This document shows positions 17,972 through 32,000 of a stretch of DNA of 64,000 nucleotides, piece by piece. The notes beneath the pieces are model-generated. The model did not search any database, was not told the origin of the DNA, and worked only from the letters and a program-made list of their open reading frames with translations. The stretch is taken from positions 24,060,719 to 24,124,718 of the forward strand of contig NC_054882.1 of assembly GCF_018320785.1 (NCBI RefSeq). The letters are read 5' to 3'. Position 1 is the first letter of the stretch. The number at the start of each line of letters is the position of its first letter. The position numbers and the translations under genes are program-made. Origin of the DNA: Cheilinus undulatus. Lineage: Eukaryota > Chordata > Actinopteri > Labriformes > Labridae.

Positions 17972-20029
17972 TTTATTTTGCCCTGTTGTTATGGCCATTT
18001 AATTAAAAAAAGGTCACAAAATTGTGGATTTTTCTCGATTACAGAACTGATACAAAACAACATACTGTACGGATGTAAGCCTAGGCATATATACACGTAC
18101 TGTACAAGACACCCAAGACGTAAACATTCAGGTGGAAGCTGGGAGCGTGATGATACTGTCTGGGCTGCAGAAATGACCAAGGGTAAGATTAACCATTTAT
18201 TTCCCATTTAGAATCACGACAAGGAGCACAACATGGGATACACAATATAGAGGTGACATAGGGATGAACCCTCAAGTTGCCCCGATTCTTGATTTTGCGA
18301 GGTAAGGATATGACAGTTTCCTCTAAACCTGCTGCGTCATTGTGACATTTAAAAGTGTTTTAGCTTATCAACACTCAAAACTCTCTGAATGTCCCAGAGA
18401 GATGCTGGTGAAATGGCTGCTCTGACACTAGGATTTACAATCACAGGGCGAGCGAGAGGACGGACAGTCCCCTCGGATATGGATGGAGAAAATCAAAAGC
18501 AGGCTCAGAGGAACATAAATCTGTTTTCACTGCAAGTTGGCACTCCTTCCCAGTACACATTAGAGGAAGACAACAGCATCAACCACAAGCTCATTCTGTC
18601 CCTTTGACACCTGTGCAACCATACCCAGAGTTTTACTACACCCCTAGTAAATAATCCACCGTTTGCTCCACAACATCCCCCTGTTTTTCTTTTCATTTAT
18701 ATAAAACATTTCCCCACAATAAAATAAAGTTGCTCTTAGATTTCAGGACAAAGATATTAACAAAAGTGGAGTAAAAAAAATCTCACAGTGAACACTGGGA
18801 ACAAGAGCTGGACCATTTCCCCTCTCCACCTCCCCTCCTTATGATTTAACTTGTGTCAAAAATACAGCAGCTGAAACACAAGAGAGACTTGGCAGGGAAA
18901 TTTAAATCTAGATCTGTTGTCGTTAAACAGTATCAAAATATTTCATACCCAATCTTTACCTTTCAGGAATTATTGTTTTTCTGATTAAAATACCACAGCA
19001 GCCCCAAAGTCTGTTCTGATAGGTTACGTTGAGCTCACAGCACAGGTAGATAGAAGCACTGAAGACATGTGAGAGAGTCTGCGTCAGGAGATTACACACC
19101 CATAATGTGATGACAGAAATCTCACAAAATCCCACTGGAATAATGACAAAAAAATCATGGAATTTCTGGAAAACATCCACAAACACAAAAAGGAATGCAA
19201 TCCTTGGGGTGACTCAAACAAGGATGCGGTTTGTTTGTTTAACACCTAACATCAGTCATACAGTAACGCACTCACAGACCTATAAACATTGGTGCAACAA
19301 TGATCATTTAAAAAAAACAAGAACTTGGTCACATAGTCATGGAGATTAACTTTCCTCTACTTAACCTTTGAAGATGCTTTTTTTTTCTTTCAGGCATTCT
19401 TTCTACACTTAAAGTGTATCTAATGGCACTCAGAGCATTTGTTCAGACTAACCAAATCTAAGCTAGACTCATTATGTCCTCCGTCATCGGAGCCAAGTCA
19501 CATAGCAGCCCTGGATCTGTGGAGTAGTGTTCAAATGTCCGATCACCTCCTCTCCTCTTCAGAGAAGTCAGAAGGATTATGGAAACAAACACGCGTCACA
19601 GGTCAATCTAAGCGTACCTGTACGTTTCTATGCATTTGTTTGAGACACAATTGATCATACATTGCACATCTAGTGGCACATCTCTCTCCAGTCCTGAATG
19701 GCTACCATACCTGGACCCTTTCATCACAGAGAGCTCATACAAGAGAGAAAAATAAAATCAGCTATTAGGCAAAAGTTCCCAAAAGTTCACATTACAGTAC
19801 TGTTAAGTCTCATTAGACTAAACCAAAAATACAAAAAGGCAGAGAGAAAAAAGCGTACACCCAATCACCACCATTTTCAATAACTATATAGGAAAGGGTT
19901 TGCTTTGATTAGATATATTATCATCATTAACATCATAATTATTATGATTATTATTAATTATTATTGTCGCCATCGTCTTCCGTTTCTTTGTTCAGGGGTC
20001 AAACGGAGTAAGGACATGGGGGGGGTCAG
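17972..20029 (-). other. itpk1: probable itpk1 3'UTR
   Basis: About 2 kb downstream of the itpk1 stop contain no recognised transposon. There is an AATAAA on the - strand (17972-17977) and an ATT-rich run at 19915-19970. The extent is inferred, because human ITPK1 also has a long 3'UTR; transcript data would fix the end. Confidence 0.4.
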
Positions 20030-23000
20030 TCACTGGGAGGAAGCCTTGGTAGCTATTGTGGACACACAGTGCTGTTGGAAGTTGGGGGACATGGCCGTGT
20101 TGCAGCCCAGTCTCTGACGTGGGCCCTTCAGGCCCCCGTCACCCTCCACGATCCAGGGGCTGCCGCTGGCCTCTTTTCCCAGCATGCCGCAGCAGCCAGG
20201 GGCCGGCGGGGCAGCATTAGGTACCGTGGTGCTCACCGGCAAGGCTTTGGGCTGCTCACAGGAGGGGGCGAAGTCTGGGTTGTGGCTCTGGAGGACGCTG
20301 GTGATGTGGTTCAGGAGGTCATTGAAAAACTCCGGGACACCCTCGTAACCTGAGAGGAACAGATAATGAGAATTTAAAAGCTTTTCAGCTAAACTGGATT
20401 AATTCTATTTTAAATGTATAGTTAGAAGGAGGAGGCTGCATTTTATCATTAAATGATGCTAGAGATGCACAATATTGTCAGCAGTACATCGGTATTGGCC
20501 AACAATAAAATTTACGCCGATCTGTACGGCCGATAATGTGACATCATAATCAAGCACACGCGATGACACCGGACATGCGCCAACAATAAACTCAACATGT
20601 CGGCTGTGTGTGTGAAGTTTGAGGTGTGGGAACAAGACAGCAAAGTAGCTGTTTGCATGGCTTGTAAAGTACATGTGATGGGAGGAGGAGCACGACAACA
20701 CGCTTTTAACACCAGCAGTTTAATTTTGCATCTTAAAAACCATTGCCCTGATGACTAGAAGGACTTTCTTCAGATAAAGAATGACAAAACTTCGTGCCAA
20801 GGAAAACTCGTCAACAGTCTCTACTTAAGTCATTCGACAAAGCTAAAAAATACAGCAGCAACCACCCAAAGGCAAGGAGCTGAACAGGAAAATCATTTAA
20901 TTTATAGCCCTTGATAATCAGCCTTTCAGCCTGGTAGAATAAATGGGCTTCTGTGGGCTAATGATACATTTAAAGCCCTGCTACGTTATACCTAGCAGGC
21001 ACTTATAGCCTTACCTGAACTGTAAAACTTCATTTCCAGTCATGTGGAGAAGCTCCTCGTTAAAGCTAAACATGTTTCAGATATGGACAATAGAGAAAAA
21101 GAACGTGCATGTTGTGTTACCTGACAGTGCGTGAAACATGGCAAAATTCCCATTAAACTTGGTTGCTTAGTTTGTGCTGTTTAAAGCAGAAGAGGAGAAC
21201 TACTTCAGTTGAAGTTTTATTTAAAATCATATTCAAGCTCTGAACTATAGCTAGATTTTTATCATTTAAGAATCTGTCTTTTTGTTGTTGTTGTCCAAAT
21301 CCAACCCCAGGCCCTTTACCACATGTCTCTCCTCCGCTCTCGTCCCTGTTTCCGACTCTATCCACCGTCCTCCTCTATCAAAATAAAGGCACAGAAATGC
21401 CAAAAACAAATCTTAAAAAAAAAAAATACATGTAGCATGTAATGCACATGTCACCAAAAGACATTACTGTAAGTTTTTCATTAGTGTATGGCTGTATTTG
21501 AAAAAACAATATATCCTTCATTTCTGATGAAAATCAAATATTTTGTCTATTTCTAAACAAATAGACTACCAAGTAAAAAAAAAAAGATGTACAATGGAAG
21601 AATGTAATTGGTGTTTTTTACAGTGGAAAAAAATGTAATTAACTATTGGTATCAACCAAAATGAGTTTTAAAATATTGGCTTATTGGATATCGGCAAAAA
21701 TCCAATATCGTGCATCCCTAATGATGACTAATATTACAGAGTGATGTGAGAAACAACAGATAAAGTATCTATTTATAGGTTTTATTTTGGATTAATTCCC
21801 CTTTGCCCCATGCGGTGAAAGGCGGGGTACACCCTGGACTGGTTGCCAGTCAATTGCACGGCTAACATATATAGACAAACAATCTGGCAAGCTCACACTC
21901 ACACCTATGTGCAATTTAGAGTCTCCAGTTAACCCAACGAGCATGTATTACCCTGAGAGAGCCTGAGCATAGACGGGAAGAACATACCAATTCCTCATGG
22001 AAATGCCATGTCAGAAATAAGATTGGTGTATCGTTTCAACGTGTGACTCTGTAAAAAGGTGATTTTCTGTACATCTATGGATGCATTTCTAATAGTGTAG
22101 TTATTCATCAGATACATATCTGATGAGTAGGCTTTATTGTAACATTTTCATGATAAACTACACAAACGCTTTCACTGGGACAGTCCATTTTTAAAACATA
22201 AAGATGTTGAAGATAACATTTACAAAGACAGATTGCTGGGTGTCAATTAGATGTCTTATTTCTAAAAACTGATATTTTAGGGAGATTAATTACATTTTTA
22301 ACGGATAGAGTGAGTGTTCGATGCTGTGCAATACAATACAATGTAACATCTAATGCTTGCATGCTGTAGGATTTGGTGTCATCCTGCTTTGTTTGACAGT
22401 GAAATGAATCACTTATCTTTACCATGTATCATGTAAACAAAGGCCATTTTGACAGTAGGTTATGCCTCTATCTGAGAGCAACCCCACCTCTTTAGTTTCA
22501 GGCATTAAAAACTACTTTATGTAAATAATAAATCTCATCACTGATGGTTTTATTTGCTCACCTGGCATGCCAGACAGACTGTTTCATGTATCTATTTGCA
22601 TGGATTTTCATCATCCATGCAAATTGTTTTGGAAGGGCAGGACTATTCAAAAATGTTTCAGAAGGTGATTGGAGGAATATTCTGTCCGTCACACTCATTA
22701 GGGGTAAATCAAAATGTTTAGTAGACATGGGCAGCTCTAGTAGTAACCTGAACTCCACAGACAGATGTTGCAGCAGTTTTTAAATGGTGGATCTTGTCAG
22801 TGGAAAAAAACTCATGACATGGCCAGTCAGGAGAAATGTAGTCCAGTTCTATAGTCACGATACTAAAGCTACATCCAAGCTAAATGCTTCACCAGCGGTT
22901 TGCTACCCTCTCCCAGCAAAACTAAACTGCGGCCTAAGTAACCGCCTCATTCTCCTGAGATGACGCTGATTGGTCAGGTCCATTTTCAGGCCTAGTTGTT

Positions 23001-26000
23001 TCAGACTGGAGCTATGCAAGAAGAATTCACCTGATGACGGACATCGAATCTACTTCCATCTGCTTTACAAGGTTATGTATTTGCCACTATAGCTAATACA
23101 GAGACATCAGTTTTGATTTCTGTTTCATCACCAGTTAAAAGTTCCTCACAGGAGCTTTAACGCTCATATAAAACCATTCTGAAGTTTCTCTGTGTTGTAC
23201 CTACCAGGGAATGCATTGACATCTATGACTGCATGTTGGCCTGTTTGGTTGTTGATGATGACATCGATGCCAAAAAGGGACACGCCCAGCGCCTGCCGCA
23301 GTGACCTCGACAATTCTCTGATGACATCATCGCTGGGTGGCTGAGACACGCCCTCTAAATTCTCTCTCTGTTATAAAACATTTCAGTGTTAGTAAATAAT
23401 CAAGTTTCCCATAGAGTGGAAGTCAGTGAGTCTGTTGACGTACCGTGGTCAAGTCTGAGGATGACTCTGGTTTGGAGACATTGTGGCTGTTGAAGAAAAT
23501 GGCTTTCCTGTCTGAAATGGAAACAAACATAAAGGGTTAAAACTGAATTATGAAGCTCTGTGGGGAAACTTTGCTTTCTCAGAGAAGTCAATGTCAAACA
23601 TTTCCTATTCAAAGCACTAGGTGGCAGCAAAGCTCAACTGGTTACAGCACAATGAGCTGAACAGTTAACTTTAATTTACAGCTTTCAGCAGGGTGTTAAA
23701 AACAGAAACCTTCAAATGAACGACCCTGATGTGAGGTATTTTAAACTTGAACCTTCCCATTCATAACAATGTCATGTTGAGGGCTCTTTAAAGATCAAAA
23801 CAGCTTGTAAGTTGTCCGCCTCGGGTGACTGTTTTCTTTGAAGCGGTGACAAATGTGACATGATAAGTTGCATAATTCATTGCCCCTTTTTTCTGTGTTA
23901 TTGCTGTGATAATAAACATTATGAAGGGAAAGAAGATGGGAAGGAGCCCAGGAAATGAAAATTCCATCACTGTCCAAAAAAATATTCCCCTGTGAGTTGT
24001 AGAGGGTCGTTTTAATGAAGTGTTGGGCAGATGTCCTCGCTCATTCCCAGACTTGATGAACAGTTTTAACTCTACACCAGCTGAGAGAGGAGGTTGAACA
24101 GAACAAACAGTCTCTTATGCTGTTATCCAAACATTGACCCTACCTCTCTTTATCCTCACACCTCGCTCTTTTGTGCAGCCTCGCCCTCCACTACACAATG
24201 TATAGCTACACAGTACATTGATCTGAAAGCTGTGCAGATGCAACGCTTTGGTATTTTGCTTTTTGTGTGTTTGATGAGGGCCGTGCTTTTAGCTGCAGCA
24301 CTCAGCATTCCTGGCTGAAAGCAACCGTTCCCTCTGCACAGTTACACAAAGCAGACAGCTTCAATGATGCCTGCAAACTGGTTTGCATGAGGGCCTCCGC
24401 TGTACCTCATGCAAATACCACAGTCATGTGTGTAAAGGGAAAACACTGCCTTTAAGTTGCATCATGGGGAATGCATCCGACATGTTTCTTGTTGGGGACA
24501 CCACTCCTCTTTTATTTGCAGACAGAGTGCAGCAGCTCTGCTGTATCCCTTAAAAGGCCCAACAACAGGGGATATAAAGCTTTTTTACGAGTGCTTTTAA
24601 GGGGAATTTAGAGACGTAGTAGTTCGTACAGTCTTTCTGTCTCTGCGTCTCCTCACCTGCAGGTCCAGCAGGGAAGTTCTTCAGTGAAGGTCTCTCCACC
24701 ACAGTGTACGAGTCTCCAACCACAAACACCTTGTAGAGCACGGCGTTGTGGTTGATAAAGCTCTGGATCACACAGGGAGGTTTCACGTCCTTCAAGTCCT
24801 CTTCGCTGAAGATAATAGCCATCTGTTGACAGATTTACACACAAACAAATCTTTTAGAAGCTTTAAAGGTTCTCTAGAACAGTGGGTCTCAAATAGTGTG
24901 GCAAGGCACACTGGTATGCACTGGGGAAAGTTTATGTGTGCTGGGGGAACAAACGGTAGTACAGTGTCAAACAGTATAGAGTAAAAACACATTTTTAGTA
25001 ATAAGTGCCCAAATTTGCCTTTATTTCATCAAGTTGTACGCTGACATTCAGCTCAACACATGTTTGCAGGTGTGCTGAGCTGATTCTAAACAGTTTTACT
25101 TTTAAAAAGCAGAATAATACTTTTTGTCAGGGAAGACTTGTTCAAATAAGTGTGGGCTGAAAGACTTTTAAAGTGGGCAACCTGGTAGCCCAGCTGTCAG
25201 AGAACTGAACTACTGAGTCACAACAGTACAGAGTTTATTCAATCACAGTGAGCCAGATAAAATCAGAGAGGGGCCTGGCGTCTTTCCCAAGAAATTTAGA
25301 GATTTTAGAGCTGAATTATGGAGAATATTTATGCAATGATTTGTGGAGGAAGATGATTTAAATTGTATAAGGTTGGCTAGAAAACAAAGATAGGATAAAT
25401 ACACGCCTCAGTCAATGTGTTTTCTAAAATTGAAAACCTCTCACTGATAAAAATCAGACCTTTAAGGCCTTAAATTTTAAATATGCGATTCAAGACTACT
25501 GAAGACTTTTCAAGGATCTGCATGAACCCTGTGTAACCATATGCATAGTTGTTGTATTAGTACAACTATACAACAACTAAAGAAAGTGTAAAATGTATTA
25601 AAGAGGCTTTTTCACCATGGATATGAATATGATGTGCCTTTAGATTTTGGCTTGATCTTAGGTGTTTCCTAGCCAGTGAAAACCACTGCTCTAGAAAACA
25701 GGCACAGTAAAGTTAATCCAATACAGTGAGTGTGGAGGAATGAGAAATATTTGTCCAACCTGTCTGCTCTATTGATTTCATCTGACACAAAAGGTACAAA
25801 GGTACAGCACTTTATCTGATTTTGCTGTTTGGACTTGAGTTAAATGACAATCCTGGGACAGGACAAGTGTTAATGCTCACACAGAGCATACTGTGGAGGG
25901 TGTGAGTGACCTCTCACCTCGTGGGAGTTGGTTCCATGAGCCACCCGTGTTTTGCAAACTGAAGGAGAAATAAAGGCGAGGAGAAGTGAGCAAGGTCACC

Positions 26001-29000
26001 AAACTTTGAACAAAACTGATAAGGAGCATTTTGACCTGAGGATCTATTTGATACTATGACAAAGAGCACAAAGATATGGATGTACAAAACACTGTCATAG
26101 AACAACTGATATCTGTCAACACCAGTCCAAATTATGTACAAAGACATTAGAGGCGTCTTCATCTTGATGGTGACTGAGATAAAATTAAACACTTACTGAA
26201 GGGGAATGTGAGTCCTTGCCTCCTGATCTGCTCCAGCACATCTGGGCTACACTCGGAGTTCAGGACCATGAATGGAGGAGAACAAATCCTCTCATCTGAT
26301 AAAAGATAAAAAAAAAAATGGGACTGAGTTACAAGTTTAAGCTCCTATGTGGAGGTTTTTGCTGTTATGAAACCGATTTTAATTCATTATGATGACTCTT
26401 TATTATCTACAAAAGCAAATAAGACCATCAGCAGTGACATCAATCACTGTTCCCTGTGATTTTTAATGCCTGAAAATGCTAACACAGGGTTGGAGTCAGA
26501 CAATGTGAAAAATATCTTCCTGTCAAAACAGCCTTTTTATTTTAAGTCACGGTGAGTGTATGCATGTACCTGACCAGATAACCAGAGATAAATGGTTCCA
26601 GTTTGTCCATAAAGGATGCCAAAAACAACACAAAACAAATTTTTCTCACAGTACCCTGACAGGAAAATAACTCCAATAAAGGTCATGATAGTTTTTACAT
26701 TTTTAAGCAAATGATTAAATACTTTATCAAATAATCCAAATGGTTCTCAAAAATGAAATGTCAGGTATATAAACATGACACACTAAATTTAAGTTTAAAC
26801 TCTTTTAATCAGCTCTTTCTATTTTCTTTTAGCATCTGTCTAAAACACCCCAAACATTTCATTTTTCACTTGAATGAAACAGGTTGACATTTTCTATCGA
26901 CCAGCAGCTCCCTCATGTGCAACTTACACCTTTTAACAGTTTGAATATTTAAAGGGATATTTCTGTGTTTTGAGGTTGGGTTGTTTGAGGTACTCGGCAA
27001 AAGTAGTGGCATTAGCCTCCACTTATACTTTTTTATAACCTTTTCTCTGACGTGCTTGGGGTGTTCCTTTGTCTTCAAGGTGCAATGGTAGCCATGGATA
27101 CTGATTAACCAGTGATAGATGGACCTCTGTTGAATGAGATCAGTCACTTGAGGGGGGTGATTATTTATGCAGTCACTTATTAAACATTACATATTTTTAT
27201 GTAATTGACTCTACATTTAGAAACCTGTTTTCACTTTGACATTTATAAAATCAATAATCAATACTCTTTATGGGCACTGCATGACGGTAGATCTAAAGTC
27301 GTTTAATATTTCTGTGCTTTTTATAGTATTTGTCATTAAAACAATACATTAAAGAACCTTAAAACACTTGGTGTCAAAAAACTTTGAGGCATGAAATATG
27401 ATGACAACCTCAAGCTTAACTTTAATTCTCATTCCAGGTTTCAAAGCCTTACTTACCTGTGCAGTAACTGTCTCTAATTTCTTGAATAAATTCTGTAACA
27501 AACAGGTTTATAGTCAGCTGTTGAGCAGTTTGTGATAGTGTTTCATGTTCCTGCACAGTTTAACTGCCTGCGATAGTTGGAGCATTAAGATGTTTTTTTT
27601 TTCTTTCCAGAAATAGCAGCACTTGCAGCTACTCTTTCTGTTGTCATCCATAGCCTACTTAGGAATATATGAAGGGCATGCAGCCTGTTGGAGTGTGAGC
27701 AAAGATACTAAAGGCTTATGGGACAGACAAGTGTCTTATATACCACATACACCTTCTTCTATCTAAATTTGGCTGTATTTATATATTTATGTTTTATCCT
27801 TGTGGCAGGTTTAGACGACAAACACGGCAGAGGCCTTCGAAGGCTCGGGGGGACAAATGACTCCTGTCCAAATAAATAAAGCTGAGAGCTGCCAGGCCCT
27901 TCTGCTCCTCCTCTCGAACACACAGACACACGAGAAACACACACAGGAAAATGCTGAAATACAGGAAGACCCACAATCTTGTGAAAAACAAGAGACGATT
28001 TAAAGCCGCTGAGGACTTACAGAGTCATCAGATACATCACCTGATGGACAGGCAAAAGTCGGTCACCAGCGTACAACTTAGGTGCAATTGCACAATAAAA
28101 CTGCTGCCATACTTTTATGAAGTATAATTGAGGCCAGGGCAAACATTCAGTCTATTTGTCACTGACACTAGCTGTAGTTTTACGTCCTACTGTGCTTGTT
28201 AAGATCACATTTTTGCATCACATCCTGCAGCAGCAGGTCGGTGAGTTCTGATAAGACAGAAAATAACAAACATCCTGCAGCTCCATCATACTTCCCCATA
28301 TCAGGCCTCAGACTGCATCTACATCAGTGTTCTGCCTCCTGTAATTTCCCTCCTCCAGTAGGTACACGGCACTGATAAGGCAGCTGGAGGGAGATATCAC
28401 CACAGGAAATCAGCAAGGGGGCCCAAACCAAGAGTTGCAAATTGTTAATGACAACAACACAAAAGAGACACACCGGCCTTTGTGTGCTGCAGGCCTCAGC
28501 AGTGGCAGCGCGCTCTCTGTGCCCGCTACTGCTGAGGTCAGGGGAATCTCGTTTGCCTACATTTACTCCTGAGCTGAGTGTTGAACTCTGGGTGTAAGCT
28601 GGGCCCCACACACATCTACAAAATGCAGAGACACAGAATTTTAAGGAAACCCCACAATAAATGATGTTGTATGAAGAGAAAGACACTTTATAAACTCTGT
28701 GAGTCCAAGCTGTAAAACTGCTTCAAGTTAAGATAAGCTACATCTGCAAGGTGAGGGTTTTAGTCCTCAAATACAGCTGTTGAGTTTAAGGATGTTGTGT
28801 TACTGTAGTATGGCTTCATGGTGGGAGGGTGACTAAGGGAATAATTCAGTCCAACTCAAGTCTTAGCCCAAATCACATGCCTACAAAGATCAAAAATCAG
28901 GCTCTTGGACAGTGGAGAGCTAGAAATATACTGGAGTGACTCGGCTCCAAACTGACCCTTGAGACGCCAGTCTGTAAAAAGGCACACTAACGTCCATTTT

Positions 29001-32000
29001 GTCTTACAAAACTTTCACATTGATAAAATGCTAATAATTTTATTCTGTTCTAAATGCTCTTGAAGTGGGCAAGCAAGTGTTTAAGTAAGCCACAACTCAG
29101 CCTATAAGATCTTGATTCATCCCAGCAGCAGTGTTTAATTTCATCTACTAAAACTGTGACTAAAAATGTTGGTTGACAGCCCTTTTTTCGATGATGAAAA
29201 CTAGACTAAGACTAACAAAAATAGATCTGTGATTACTAAAACTGACAAAAAGTAAGTCTAGTTTTTGTCAAGATGACTAAAACTAGACTAAAATACAATT
29301 TAGTTTTCGTCAGACAGTCAGAATCCATGATATTTCTCTGCTGGTTGTAAATCTGTCAAAAAATGCAGCTGTATCTATTCTGTCTCCCAGCTGTTGAAAC
29401 CAGAGTCCCCAGGTTTGGCAGAGTGCACAGAACACACTACCATCATTTGGTACCAGATTTAGGTAAGAAAATAAATGCTTGGACTAAAAGTAAAGACTAA
29501 AATGTGAGGACTTTTTATGAACTAAAACTAGACTAAAATGTCTTTGAGTTTTCCTTGACTAAAACTAGACTAAAACTAAAAAGGGTAGAAATGACTAAAA
29601 TGTGACTAAAACTAAAAGACATTTCATCTCAAGACTAAAAAAAAAAAAAAAAAAAAAATAGCTATCAAAATGAACACTGCATCAGGAGCATAAAGCCAGC
29701 TCTGTTCTCCACGCCTGCTCTCATCCTTTAAATTCTGAGTTTTAAATTCTAGCTGTTGCTTTGCCGCTCCTAAAGGAAGAACTAAACACAACACAAACAC
29801 CTGTGTGCCTGTAGCTATAGCAATTCTGAACAGCACTAGCACAAGACAATGCACTGTAGCTTTAATGGAAAATGTATCGTTTTTAAAAGCACTTTATCAT
29901 TACTTAGTTTTAATCATCATTGTTCTTTTTAACATGTAAATGTTAGTTTTTAATGTAATTTGTCTGACTGCGTCCTGAAATTTTGTTATTTGTTGTTTTA
30001 TCTTTGGATTCCTGAAACTCCTGACACATGATTAATTCATCTTTTTAGATACTAAAGATACCTTGAACCTTGAGCTCTCAAACTTGCCTTTTTATGTCAT
30101 TTATGAGTCATAACTGGCACTTAAGACACAATCTGTGCAATTGTGACTGTAGTTTGGACTGTTTCTCAACTGCAGCTCTTTTACAACCTCTCTGATTGTC
30201 TGACTATGTCGCAGTGATATTGTCATGTACCAATAACTTGCCCATGACTACTCTAATTCAAAACAGGTTATCTGCACTGATACAAATAACTTGAGCTAAA
30301 ACAATAAACAGCACCTATAAGTAGTTCTCACCCCCTTGGATGCTTTACCTTTTTACTGCTTTTATAAATCAATCATGGTCAATATAATTAGGCTTTTTGA
30401 CAAAAAAACCTCTTTAAAGTCAAAGTGAAAAGAGATTTCTACACAGAAATGTCAATTAAATAAAAATACGTAGGGTACAATAAGTGACTGCATTAATATT
30501 CACCCCCTTTAAAGGGGCAGCTTATTGGTACTAGTAGTCTCACAAGAAGTGAAATAGGGATCACCTGAGTGCAGTGAATGTGTCTCAAGTGACTGAATGC
30601 TTTTCATACGCCCTGTAATTACAAAAATATAACCTGGAATAACCCTGCTGTTTATTCTTGCAGCTATGGAAGTTCTCCCCTGAGACTGAGCATGTGCTTT
30701 AACCACTATTACAAAATTAATTTCCCTAAATGAACTTTTTTTTTTAATTTAAAAAGGAGAATTCTCCACCTTCAGGGCAATCCAAACCAAACTGAGCATG
30801 GTTATATTTCCTATCTTGTGCTGTTACGTGACAGACAAACACAGAATATCCCTTTCTGTTTTGCAGGCAAATGCTTATTTAGTGCTCTGTAACCTTTCCC
30901 TGCACAGCTGGACGTGATCCAGTGTTGGCTCTGTACCCAGTCACTTTCGGGATCGGGAAGCCTGGAGGGTTACCCATCAGTCATCTCTGCATCGGCTACA
31001 GCCACACTCGTCATACTGCTGTTATTTCACCAGGACAGGAATAGCAACATAATGTCTTTCAGAAAACAGTCTGGAAGGGAAAAGATCCTGATTACATCAC
31101 CATATTCCCAAAGACTGATGGCGTTAAATTTTGTCAAACAAAAAGTCATCAACAGAGCTAAACCTTGTTGAGTGGAAAACATTTCAAACTCCAGAGTTAA
31201 GGATTTATAATAAAGAGAGCAAGGAATAGTGGAAGAGAGAGGGTGGCCAAGTTTGTAATAGCGTGCATGCTTGGCTCTGGTGGACGTTTTAGGGATAATG
31301 GGTGGAGAGGCGGGTGGGGGGGATCAATCTGTGGCTCTGTCTAAACACTGCATGCTCCCAGCAGACCCAGTGGAGCCCGGCACGACGTTTACGGGACTCT
31401 GCGATGTGATGCTTTAAAAGTCATTATCCAGTTACATGGCTTTGGTCTCTCCTGTTGCTTTATCTCATCACCACTCCTGTCTGTCTGCTCTCTTATATTG
31501 TATTCATGATAGCAAAAAATGACAAAATTTCCTCAACTGGCACGTAAATAAGCCTAGGATTCAAATCAGGTCTCCTGTGCTGTTTAGGCCTTAGGTGCAG
31601 AGAACAAGCCAGGTTGCATTAGGCTTCATAAAGTGTACTGTTTGGGTGGAAGGCTGAACTGGCCTGTTGCTATTCAGAGCCTGTTTCCTACAAACCCCAG
31701 CATCCTCTCGCCCACTGCCCCCCACCCCCTTTACAGGAAGAGCAGCAGGATTTTTGATATTTAAATTGTACTCCAAACTCAGCTAGTCCCTCAGATTTAT
31801 GCAATTATCACTAACATGCTCTTAGAGGCTTTTGCTCCAATTCTAACCAATTATTTTAAAAAGGTTTGATGCTTTTCTCACAAAAGGTGAACCCTGTACT
31901 CAGGATGAGTCATGTAATGACTGTGACGGAGCATTTTCATACCTGACAGGCAGGAGATTCTTTGTTTGAGAGAGGTGATCCAGCCAGCTTACTCATACAG

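Noticed and set aside
29150..29660. CRISPR-like array
   Set aside because: Units are irregular in spacing and sequence, there are no unique spacers, and the context is a vertebrate genome.
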